From positions 1 to 64,000 of the forward strand of contig JAIOYP010000007.1 in NCBI GenBank assembly GCA_021741155.1: 64,000 nt of DNA. Direction: 5' to 3'. Positions 9,101 to 17,917 of this stretch are shown here, one piece after another. The number at the start of each line of letters is the position of its first letter. Positions within the stretch are counted from its first letter, which is position 1. The DNA is from Flavobacteriales bacterium. GTDB lineage: Bacteria > Bacteroidota > Bacteroidia > UBA10329. A program made the position numbers and the translations under genes. The notes under the pieces are model-generated. The model saw only the letters and a list, made by a program, of their open reading frames with translations. It ran no database searches and was not told the DNA's origin.

Positions 9101-9898
9101 GTGTTTAACTTGCTTAGTTCAACTGTTTTGTATCGCCTTGTAATCGCCATATCGTTTTTTGTCCTGTTTTACGTAGGAAGATCCGTTGCACAGATTGCCT
9201 GTCCTGCCATGGCCATTACGCAGGTGAATGTGAACAAAAGCCAACGCTTGAGCGGTTTCAGTTCTGCCGTTCGGAACGGGCGAAAGAGTGCACGAATGGG
9301 CGATTTTTTCACTGCCAAAAAGAGCGGTGGTTCTGGCTTTTCGGGGAAAGATCCCTTCTCATTCAAAACCAAAAAAGCTGGTGCTCTAAAGGAGTATTCT
9401 GAGTTTAGTTCAAAGTCGAATAGAAGGAAACTGTTCCGCGATTATGACGAATTCGCTAGCAAAGGCCGAGGTCGCGGTAGCTTTTTCGATAAGGATGAAT
9501 TTGCTTCGCGAAGCAAGAAACCGGGGCGATTCAGAAGCTATGATGAGTTTGCAATGCGTAGCAAACGTAGCGGACAATTCCGCGATTTTGATGAATTCGC
9601 CTACAGCCGAAAAACCAGACGTGTGAACATTGATTCGCAATTTGCTGTGCGTTCAACCGAGAAGCGATTCAATAGAGGAAAGCATCAAAATGACGAGTTT
9701 AACTCAAAGAAAAAACGGGCCAAGCAAACGCGCAACGAATACACGCCATTTGCAAGTTCCTCAACGCCATTTGCGGGCGAAAAGCAGCATCGCGAACCTC
9801 AAATGGGACTTTGGGGCGGAACCGTGGGCAATCGCTCAGGAAAAGACTCGCGGCCCTCTACTCCATTACCAGAACCAGAGAAGAAAAAGGCAGACTAA
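9101..9898 (+). CDS. hypothetical basic protein with 16-residue tandem repeats
   Basis: A 265-residue protein of unknown function. The start is a GTG at 9101; no ATG fits before the N-terminal helix (about 10-30), which could be a signal or anchor. The rest is very basic and poor in hydrophobics. Residues about 95-175 are imperfect copies of a 16-residue unit, FRxYDEFAxRSKrxGx, with exact 48-bp phasing (units begin at 9433, 9481, 9529 and 9577), with decayed copies on either side. The ends are disordered-looking (SSSTPFAG, PLPEPEKKKAD). I recognise no family. A nucleic-acid or cell-wall polymer binding role would suit the charge, but that is a guess. Confidence 0.75.
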   Translation: MFNLLSSTVLYRLVIAISFFVLFYVGRSVAQIACPAMAITQVNVNKSQRLSGFSSAVRNGRKSARMGDFFTAKKSGGSGFSGKDPFSFKTKKAGALKEYSEFSSKSNRRKLFRDYDEFASKGRGRGSFFDKDEFASRSKKPGRFRSYDEFAMRSKRSGQFRDFDEFAYSRKTRRVNIDSQFAVRSTEKRFNRGKHQNDEFNSKKKRAKQTRNEYTPFASSSTPFAGEKQHREPQMGLWGGTVGNRSGKDSRPSTPLPEPEKKKAD

Positions 9899-9899
9899 C

Positions 9900-10976
9900 T
9901 CAGTCTTTCTTTTTGCGTGCCGTAGCCTTGGACTTCAATGGTTTCGATGTTGCCTTTGATGGTGCCTTTGGTGTTCGTATTGGTTTTGCGTTCGGTTTTG
10001 AGGAAGTCGGTTTAGCTGACTTTGGTCTATCCGATTTTGGACTATCCTGAATATTGTCTTCCTTTTTGTCCTTTCCAGCAACGATTTTCAGCATCGTAAT
10101 CTCCTTTTCTTTCAGATGACGCCATTTGCCGCGCGACAAATCCTTTTTAGTGAGATTGGCATAAAGAGAGCGGTCAAGCTTTGGAACCTCATATCCGAAA
10201 TGCTCAAACATGGCTCTAACAAACGTGTTGCGTCCAGAATGAAACTGGGCACCAAGCTGCGTTCCATCTTCCACTTCTTGAACGTAGTTGACGATGTCTG
10301 GCTTCACAGATTCCCCTTCAATTTTAATTCCATCCATCAACGTGAGGATGTCCGCTTCTTCCATCGGTTTGTTCAGGTAAACATGATAAATCTGCTTCAC
10401 CTTAGCTGCTGGCATTGTGAGCCTTTTGGCCAAATCGCCATCGTTGGTAAAAAGGAGAAGTCCAGTTGTGTCTCGCTCCAATCTTCCTACAGGGTAAATG
10501 CGCTCTTTGCAGGCTTTCTTCACCAAATCCATCACGGTTTTTCGGCCTTTTTCATCCGAAACGTTGCAAATAAATCCTTTCGGTTTGTTGAGAAGAACGT
10601 AGCGGATTTCCTCTCCTTGCAAAACCCTTCCTTCATACTCAACCTTATCGTCATACTGAACCCTTCGGCCCATTTCGCGGATAACCTTCCCGTTAACCTT
10701 GATTTTACCCGTTGCAATGAGTTCGTCAGCCTCGCGTCTGGAACAAACTCCCGCCTTCGCCACATATTGATTCAGTCTCGGAAGCGTATTTGAGCTTTCT
10801 GCCTCAACAGGCTTTTTCTTCCCTTTTCCGTAGCTCACACGCTTTTCTGGTTTTTCCTCTGTTCGCACAGGAGCCTCTTTCTTCCTAAAAGCCTCAAAGG
10901 GCCTTTTTGAAGACGCGCTTCCAGCACTAGCATCACGATTTTTTTTTCCGAACGGCTTTTTCCCTTGGTCTCTCAT
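9900..10976 (-). CDS. RsuA/RluB-type pseudouridine synthase with charged extensions
   Basis: A 358-residue enzyme that should isomerise uridine in rRNA. An S4 RNA-binding domain (about 68-115, RLNQYVAKAGVCSRREADELI) precedes the synthase domain (YVLLNKPKG, about 128). The conserved motif reads GRLERDTTGLL (about 164-174), where the family normally has GRLD with the catalytic Asp, so Glu replaces it. Lys/Ser/Pro-rich tails flank the core (residues 1-65 and about 310-358), which is common in Bacteroidota members. Its stop lies one base from the stop of the convergent repeat protein. YraN lies 17 nt upstream on the same strand. Confidence 0.88.
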   Translation of the reverse strand: MRDQGKKPFGKKNRDASAGSASSKRPFEAFRKKEAPVRTEEKPEKRVSYGKGKKKPVEAESSNTLPRLNQYVAKAGVCSRREADELIATGKIKVNGKVIREMGRRVQYDDKVEYEGRVLQGEEIRYVLLNKPKGFICNVSDEKGRKTVMDLVKKACKERIYPVGRLERDTTGLLLFTNDGDLAKRLTMPAAKVKQIYHVYLNKPMEEADILTLMDGIKIEGESVKPDIVNYVQEVEDGTQLGAQFHSGRNTFVRAMFEHFGYEVPKLDRSLYANLTKKDLSRGKWRHLKEKEITMLKIVAGKDKKEDNIQDSPKSDRPKSAKPTSSKPNAKPIRTPKAPSKATSKPLKSKATARKKKD

Positions 10977-10993
10977 TGCGCGGCAAAGATAGG

Positions 10994-11356
10994 TCAGGCC
11001 ATGGGAAAGAATGCGTCTTCCATGTGGTCGAGGTTGGTTTTGCTACCAAAGACCACTATTGAAATGATGTCGAACCGAGCCTCCAAGTCAATCTTAAACT
11101 TTTCGAGGTAGGCGTTCGCTGCTTGAATCGTACGTTTTTGCTTCGCCCTTGAAACCGATTGGCTTGGGTCTCCAAACGAATCTGTTGAGCGGGTTTTGAC
11201 CTCCACAAAAACCATCGTATCGCCAATTCTAGCCACAATATCTAGCTCATTTTTGCCGAAACGCCAGTTCTCGGCCAGAATGGAATAGCCCTTTTTTCGG
11301 AGCAGCGCAATCGCGAGGTTTTCGCCAGTATTACCAAGTTCGTTGTGATCGGCCAT
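10994..11356 (-). CDS. YraN family (UPF0102) endonuclease-like protein
   Basis: A 120-residue protein of the YraN/UPF0102 family. The restriction-endonuclease-like signature is visible: GENLAIALLRKKGYSILAENWR at the start, then ELDIVARIGDTMVFVEVKTRS (about 38-58), giving the D...ExK triad. Members are small predicted nucleases of uncertain role. It lies upstream of the pseudouridine synthase gene on the same strand and may share its transcript. Confidence 0.9.
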   Translation of the reverse strand: MADHNELGNTGENLAIALLRKKGYSILAENWRFGKNELDIVARIGDTMVFVEVKTRSTDSFGDPSQSVSRAKQKRTIQAANAYLEKFKIDLEARFDIISIVVFGSKTNLDHMEDAFFPMA

Positions 11357-11409
11357 GAAATGATGATTGTATTAATTCAGTCAGAATTGAAATGCAAACA
11401 CACCCCCAA

Positions 11410-11425
11410 CCCCTCTCAAGAGGGG
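11410..11425. repeat. GC-rich intergenic palindrome (CCCCTCT-ca-AGAGGGG)
   Basis: Part of CACCCCCAACCCCTCTC..., a sequence type often scattered between genes in Bacteroidota. It sits between the carbamoyltransferase stop and yraN. A hairpin could form but no T-run follows. Confidence 0.5.
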
Positions 11426-11456
11426 AGTTACGGATTCTTTGCATTTAAAGATGAAA

Positions 11457-13271
11457 TTACTGATCCTTTTTGAGCGCAATGAAGGAACCGATAGCTAACA
11501 CGTCCATTTCGGTGTTCAGAAAACCGTTGATGGCATCTTCTGGAGAACAAACGATTGGTTCGTTATTCACGTTAAAGCTGGTGTTGATGGTCAAGCCATG
11601 ACCCGTTTTTAGCTTCATTTTGGATAGAAGTAGATGCATCAACGGGTTCGTTTCCTTGCTTACAGTTTGAATACGACCTGACATATCAACATGCGCCACA
11701 GAAGCAAACTCAGAACGCACAGTATCCAACTTTTCTAACCAAGGCAAAGCCGAGTAGTTTTCGGGCAAAGGATTATGCCATTCCTCCTTCCATTTGTGTA
11801 CTTGAAGCATATAAGGCGATGGCAGCTTCACATCGAAATACCGCTGCAAATCTTCTTCCAATAAAATTGGGGCGAATGGTCGGAAACTCTCTCGGAACTT
11901 GATTTTGAGGTTTACCTTTTTCTGCATTTCAGGATTGCGGGCATCGGCAATAATGCTGCGGCAACCCAAAGCCCGTGGACCGAATTCCATTCGTCCTTGA
12001 AACCAACCGATGACGTTTGCCGAAATGATAAGCTCACTCACTTTTTCGGTCAACTCTTCTTCTGACTCAACTTTCGAGAATTTGATGCCTTTATTGTTCA
12101 GCACAGCTTCAATTTCTGTATCAGAATATGCCGAACCAAGCAACGAACCAGACATCGAATCTGGTCGAATGGCTGTCCGTTCTTTTCCTTCAAAAATGTG
12201 ATAAGCAGCCAAAGCCGCACCAATCGCTCCGCCAGCATCTCCGGCTGCAGGCTGAATGTAAACTTCATCAAAAATTCCACTGTCGATGAGTTTTCCATTG
12301 GCTACGCTATTCAGCGCCACGCCACCAGCCAAGCAAATATTTTTGCAACCCGTTTTCTCCTTGGCGGTCTTCGCCATTTTGAGAAAAATGTCTTCCGTTA
12401 CCTGCTGAATGGCCAACGCCATATCGCAATGTTCACTCAGCATTTCGTCTTCGGCTTCACGCTTTTTCAGACCAAACAGCTTTTTCCATTTGTAATCCTT
12501 AGCCATTCTGAGACCAGTAGCATAATTAAAATACTGCTGATCAAGCCAAATAGAACCATCATCATAAACCGAAACCAGATTTTCGGTGATGAGTTTTCTG
12601 TAGTTGGATGTTCGTTCTCCTTCGGGATTTCCGTAGGGGGCCAATCCCATCAGTTTGTACTCTCCTTTATTCACTTCAAAACCCAAATAATAGGTGAATG
12701 CTGAGTAAAGCAATCCCACCGAATGCGGGAAATTCATGGTGGCAAACATCTCAATGTCCTTTCCTGAACCTTTGCCAATGCTGGCCGTGCTCCATTCGCC
12801 CACGCCATCAATGGTTAGGATGGCCGCGTCTTCAAACGGAGAAGGATAAAATGCCGAAGCCGCATGAGAAAGATGGTGGTCTGGAAATCGGATTGGAATC
12901 TTTTTCGCCTCTTTGGAGTCGGAAATTTCCTTCAGGCCATTTCTGATTTCGCGTTTGTGGAACAGCTTTTCGCGAAGCCAGACGGGAACGGCTTTATGAA
13001 AGGAAATGAATCCACTTGGTGCAAATGCATAATATGTTTCGAGCAATCGCTCAAATTTGAGCAATGGCTTATCGTAAAACGCAATGGAATCAACGTCTTC
13101 TAGTCTGATTTTTGCAAAATCCAAGCAAAACTGAACTGCATTTACTGGGAACGAAGCATCTTGCTTTTTCCGAGTAAAGCGTTCTTCTTGCGCAGCGGCA
13201 ACAATTTTTCCATCAACGATAAGCGCAGCTGCAGAATCGTGGTAAAAGGCCGAGATGCCGAGGATTCTCAT
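11457..13271 (-). CDS. carbamoyltransferase, NodU/CmcH family
   Basis: A 604-residue O-carbamoyltransferase. The N-terminal Kae1-like domain begins MRILGISAFYHDSAAALI and holds the metal/ATP motif HHLSHA (about 131-136) and TIDGVGEW. The C-terminal domain has GRMEFGPRALGCRSI and RESFRPFAPILLEED (about 440-490), the carbamoyltrans_C signature. The family uses carbamoyl phosphate and ATP to carbamoylate a hydroxyl on a sugar, antibiotic or Nod factor. The acceptor here is unknown. Its ATG overlaps the stop of the upstream ATPase/DUF4143 gene by 4 nt (13268-13271), so the two are translated from one message, an odd pairing. Confidence 0.92.
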   Translation of the reverse strand: MRILGISAFYHDSAAALIVDGKIVAAAQEERFTRKKQDASFPVNAVQFCLDFAKIRLEDVDSIAFYDKPLLKFERLLETYYAFAPSGFISFHKAVPVWLREKLFHKREIRNGLKEISDSKEAKKIPIRFPDHHLSHAASAFYPSPFEDAAILTIDGVGEWSTASIGKGSGKDIEMFATMNFPHSVGLLYSAFTYYLGFEVNKGEYKLMGLAPYGNPEGERTSNYRKLITENLVSVYDDGSIWLDQQYFNYATGLRMAKDYKWKKLFGLKKREAEDEMLSEHCDMALAIQQVTEDIFLKMAKTAKEKTGCKNICLAGGVALNSVANGKLIDSGIFDEVYIQPAAGDAGGAIGAALAAYHIFEGKERTAIRPDSMSGSLLGSAYSDTEIEAVLNNKGIKFSKVESEEELTEKVSELIISANVIGWFQGRMEFGPRALGCRSIIADARNPEMQKKVNLKIKFRESFRPFAPILLEEDLQRYFDVKLPSPYMLQVHKWKEEWHNPLPENYSALPWLEKLDTVRSEFASVAHVDMSGRIQTVSKETNPLMHLLLSKMKLKTGHGLTINTSFNVNNEPIVCSPEDAINGFLNTEMDVLAIGSFIALKKDQ

Positions 13272-14398
13272 GGTTTTGCAGGAATGAGAAAATCGGTGAA
13301 ATTCTTCCGATGAATGAATTCAAAAGATGGATTATATCCTTCCATGAATGAAGCTGGAACGCGAGGGTTTTTCTTCGGATTCCATTTGAATTCAAATGCG
13401 CTGAACTGTCCGTCAGATTCTTCGATATAATCAATCTCCTGCTGACGGGTCGTTCGCCAAAAATACCGATGTGCATACATCTTATGATTACCGAGCCGTT
13501 TCAAGCGTTCGCTGATTAGGAAATTCTCCCAAAGCGCACCCAAATCCTGACGCAAATGAATGGGATTGAAGTTGTCAATAACCGCATTCCTTATCCCGTT
13601 ATCGTAGAAATATACCTTCCGATTGTGCTTGATTTCATTTCTTACATTCCTATTCAACGAAGGCAATGTAAAAACCACAAAGGTCTTTTCGAGCAGGTCG
13701 ATATAGTTGGAAACCGTGTTTTTGTCGATGCCAATGAGTTGTGAAAGTTCGTTGAGACTCACTTCTGAGCCGCATTGCAGCGCGAGTGCCTGCACCAATT
13801 TTTGCAGTACAGTTGGCTTGCGAATGCCTGACAGAGCCAGAATATCCTTATAGAGATAACTCGAACTGAGTTCTTTCAGGATGGTTACTTCGTTTCCAAT
13901 ATTGTTGAGCACATCGGGATACATACCGTAGACCAATCGGGATTCCAGCTGCTGTTGAACGGTGAGAAAATCGTTGTGATTCTGCCATTCCTCCCACGAA
14001 ATGGGAAACATGTTGAATTCCCATTTCCTACCCGTGAGTGGTTCATTGATGGAATCGCCCAATTCCAACGCAGACGAACCGCTTACCAGAAGTTGCACAT
14101 CAGGAAAACGGTCGATAATCATTTTCATGGTCAAACCGCCATTGATAATGCGCTGCGCCTCATCAATGAACACCACTTTGTATTCCCCAATCAGTTGGCG
14201 CAGCTGCTCAAAACTCACATTGGTCAACTGCTCGCGTGTTTGTGGGTCGTCTCCGTCAAAGTGAAGATATTCTCCCAGCGAATTGGCCAATTTTTTCAGA
14301 ACAGTGGTCTTGCCCGTCTGCCGTGGGCCAATAATGATAATCGCTTTCCCTTTGAATGCGCGTTCTTTTAAGAATGAAAAGAGGGTTCTTTCTACCAT
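13268..14398 (-). CDS. ATP-binding protein with DUF4143 (AAA + nuclease-like C-terminus)
   Basis: A 376-residue protein of the AAA_14/DUF4143 family. Walker A is GPRQTGKTT (24-32) and Walker B is VVFIDEAQ (about 75-82). A winged-helix-like middle follows (NELSQLIGIDKNTVSNYIDLLEKT). The C-terminus has YFWRTTRQQEIDYIEE...AFEFKW, an E-x-D...E-x-K arrangement like PD-(D/E)xK nucleases. The cellular role of the family is unsettled. The upstream region holds a phased array of GGTGA/TCACC palindromes overlapping the promoter, and the carbamoyltransferase follows with a 4-nt overlap. A second, distantly similar DUF4143 gene lies at 34.5 kb with different operator sequences. Confidence 0.9.
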   Translation of the reverse strand: MVERTLFSFLKERAFKGKAIIIIGPRQTGKTTVLKKLANSLGEYLHFDGDDPQTREQLTNVSFEQLRQLIGEYKVVFIDEAQRIINGGLTMKMIIDRFPDVQLLVSGSSALELGDSINEPLTGRKWEFNMFPISWEEWQNHNDFLTVQQQLESRLVYGMYPDVLNNIGNEVTILKELSSSYLYKDILALSGIRKPTVLQKLVQALALQCGSEVSLNELSQLIGIDKNTVSNYIDLLEKTFVVFTLPSLNRNVRNEIKHNRKVYFYDNGIRNAVIDNFNPIHLRQDLGALWENFLISERLKRLGNHKMYAHRYFWRTTRQQEIDYIEESDGQFSAFEFKWNPKKNPRVPASFMEGYNPSFEFIHRKNFTDFLIPAKP

Positions 14399-14400
14399 TC

Positions 14401-14508
14401 GGTGTACTTCAATTCACCAAAAATAAAGATAATCGGTGAATGTACTCACCAAAATATATGTATTATTGGTGAATATATTCACCGATTATTATGTAAAATT
14501 GGTGAATA
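14401..14508 (-). promoter_or_regulatory. phased operator array and promoter of the DUF4143-carbamoyltransferase operon
   Basis: Four related sites start at 14401, 14435, 14468 and 14501, that is 33-34 bp apart (three helical turns). Site 14468-14483 is a perfect palindrome, GGTGAATATATTCACC. Site 14435-14450 is GGTGAATGTACTCACC. Site 14401-14418 is an 18-bp variant ending AATTCACC, and 14501-14508 is a half site, GGTGAATA. On the minus strand a -7-like TATTTTTG (14418-14425) touches the 14401 site, about 20 nt before the ATG. The layout suggests cooperative binding by a repressor, possibly the ATPase itself. Confidence 0.75.
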
Positions 14509-14513
14509 CAGAA

Positions 14514-16004
<1,491 letters not shown>

Positions 16005-17009
16005 TTATTTGAGTTTTACAGTAAGTAATACTGGTTGGTGATCTGAAAATTTAAAATCGAGGTTTATCACATTAATTTCCTGCAATTCAATATTTGGACT
16101 ACACAGGAAAAAGTCGATGACTTGCGTTTCGGTTTCGCCTTTGACGTAAGCCGCTTTCAGGTCGCGATTGGTTGGGAATGACGTGTCGAAAAACCAGTTC
16201 CATCCATCGAGGTAATCGTTAGGAACTTGCCTATCGCCAGTTCCCGGAGCATGCTGATTCCAATCTCCACCAACAATTACGTAGTTGCCTTTTTCTTCTT
16301 CGGCCTTGAGGAAATCCTTCATAAAATCCATCTCCGCTTTCTTGAGTGAACCATCATCGTAAGCCGAATTGTGCGTGTTAATTACTACCAATTCTACATC
16401 GTTGTATGGCATTCGATTCACCAAAAAACATCGATCCAAAAAGTAAATACTGTTTGGCCATGCAAAGCTCGAAGGAAACTGATAGCGCTTGGCATCTGTT
16501 ACCGTAAACCGATTGTAAGTGGCCAATCCGCCCATCACTTTTCCCATTGGATCTAGAAATGGAATCGGAACAAAATTGACGTTGTAATTGAGCGTGAAAG
16601 AACTGTTGTGCTCTGGCAGAATCTGCCCGATACTATGGTATTCGTTCAGCTTCCAGCTGCGTTTTGAAAGCGTATCCACTTCCTGAAGAAGGATGATGTC
16701 GGCTTCATCATAATACTTCAACGTGTTCATTACTCCATTCAAATTCTTCTGAACGATGCTTTGCTCCATTCGAACGGTAGAACCTCCATCGTAAAAGAAG
16801 TCGCTCTCTTCGCCCAAGCCACAATAACCCACATTCCAATTAAGCAATGTGATTACACTATCAGGTCGCTGGGCGTTGACTGCATCAATTGCAATTGCCT
16901 CTTCTTTTGGTGGCTTGAAATCGGTGAGAGTACCGTAAACCAAGTTGCCTCCTACCCACAAAAGCGGGATAAGAATGAGAACCAGAACGAGTTTTAGAAC
17001 TTTTTTCAT
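16005..17009 (-). CDS. endonuclease/exonuclease/phosphatase family protein
   Basis: A 334-residue protein. The start at 17009 gives an N-terminal membrane helix or signal (MKKVLKLVLVLILIPLLWVGG). The EEP fold is shown by NWNVGYCGLG (Asn), ILLQEVD (catalytic Glu), NTHNSAYDDG, VGGDWNQH (Asp/Asn) and the C-terminal SDHQP (His). The family ranges from DNases to phosphodiesterases and sphingomyelinase-like lipid phosphatases. The membrane anchor, and neighbours glpK and a lipase, make a lipid or organophosphate substrate outside the cytosol more likely than DNA; this is inference. Confidence 0.88.
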   Translation of the reverse strand: MKKVLKLVLVLILIPLLWVGGNLVYGTLTDFKPPKEEAIAIDAVNAQRPDSVITLLNWNVGYCGLGEESDFFYDGGSTVRMEQSIVQKNLNGVMNTLKYYDEADIILLQEVDTLSKRSWKLNEYHSIGQILPEHNSSFTLNYNVNFVPIPFLDPMGKVMGGLATYNRFTVTDAKRYQFPSSFAWPNSIYFLDRCFLVNRMPYNDVELVVINTHNSAYDDGSLKKAEMDFMKDFLKAEEEKGNYVIVGGDWNQHAPGTGDRQVPNDYLDGWNWFFDTSFPTNRDLKAAYVKGETETQVIDFFLCSPNIELQEINVINLDFKFSDHQPVLLTVKLK

Positions 17010-17082
17010 GACGATGCGTTCGACCAAAGATAGAAGAATCAACCGCGTTGGTTAATCATATATTTGGAATCAAATCAGGGAA

Positions 17083-17913
17083 ATGAAGCACAACGAATAC
17101 ACATGGAAATCGAAAACTGGAATTTCGGTTTATGGTCAATCTTGGTTAGTAGAAACCCCGAAAGCAGTGGTTGGAATCATCCATGGAATGGGAGAGCACT
17201 CTTCACGTTACAATTATTTGGTGGATGCACTAACTGCCGCGAACATTTCTGTTGTATCGTACGACCAAATTGGTCACGGTAAAACTGGCGGGAAACGCGG
17301 TCACGTTTCTAGTTACGACATGTTGCTTGGTTGTGTGGGAGAATTGACATCCAAAATGGTTGAGCTCGTTCCTGCAAAGCCAACGTTTCTGTTCGGGCAC
17401 AGCATGGGTGGAAACGTACTTCTCAATTACCTCATCAAGCGGAATCCGAAAATAAGTGGAGCCATTGTTTCCGCTCCTTGGTTAAAATTGGCATTTGATC
17501 CGCCAGCAATTCAGGTGAAATTGGCTAAGCTGGTTAGCGGCTTTCTTCCAGGCTTGGTTCAGTCAAGTAATTTGGATGTAAAAGCTATTTCTAAAGACCC
17601 AAAAGAAGTGCAGCGCTACGTTGATGACAAATTAGTGCACGATAAAATTAGTACAGGCTTTTTTGTTGGTGTATACAACCAAGGTTTCTGGGCTTTGGAA
17701 CATGCTTCTGAACTCAAAACGCCTGTTCTACTTTACCATGGAACGGCCGATGCACTTACCTCACACGATGCCTCAAAGCAATTTGCTTCGAAAGCAACTG
17801 GGGATATGACCTTTAAATCGTTGGAGGGCGGCTATCACGAATCTCATAACGAACCAGAACGGGAAGAGCTTTTTAAAGCGATTCTGAACTGGATTTCAGC
17901 TCACTCCAAGTAA
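17083..17913 (+). CDS. alpha/beta hydrolase, monoacylglycerol-lipase-like
   Basis: A 276-residue cytosolic serine hydrolase. Motifs are the oxyanion region IIHGMGEHSSRY (about 32-43), SYDQIGHGKTGG, the nucleophile elbow GHSMGGNV (about 106-113), LYHGTADALT (Asp) and GGYHESHNE (His). The HGMGEHS and GHSMGG pattern is typical of monoglyceride lipases (Hydrolase_4). A -7-like TATATTTG at 17059-17066 precedes the ATG. It is divergent from the EEP-glpK pair, suggesting a small glycerolipid set. Confidence 0.9.
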   Translation: MKHNEYTWKSKTGISVYGQSWLVETPKAVVGIIHGMGEHSSRYNYLVDALTAANISVVSYDQIGHGKTGGKRGHVSSYDMLLGCVGELTSKMVELVPAKPTFLFGHSMGGNVLLNYLIKRNPKISGAIVSAPWLKLAFDPPAIQVKLAKLVSGFLPGLVQSSNLDVKAISKDPKEVQRYVDDKLVHDKISTGFFVGVYNQGFWALEHASELKTPVLLYHGTADALTSHDASKQFASKATGDMTFKSLEGGYHESHNEPEREELFKAILNWISAHSK

Positions 17914-17917
17914 CCTT

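Noticed and set aside
10116-10793. 225-codon open frame opposite the pseudouridine synthase gene
   Set aside because: The minus-strand frame encodes a clear enzyme with S4 and synthase motifs. The antisense frame has no domain and is Phe/His-rich as expected of a shadow.
11457-13271. Hydrogenase maturation HypF
   Set aside because: It lacks the acylphosphatase and zinc-finger domains of HypF and no hyp or hydrogenase genes are nearby; the NodU/CmcH layout fits instead.
14401-14508. Regularly spaced repeats resembling a CRISPR array
   Set aside because: The repeated units are short palindromes with AT-rich gaps of about 17 nt, too short for spacers, and they overlap a promoter. No cas gene is present.
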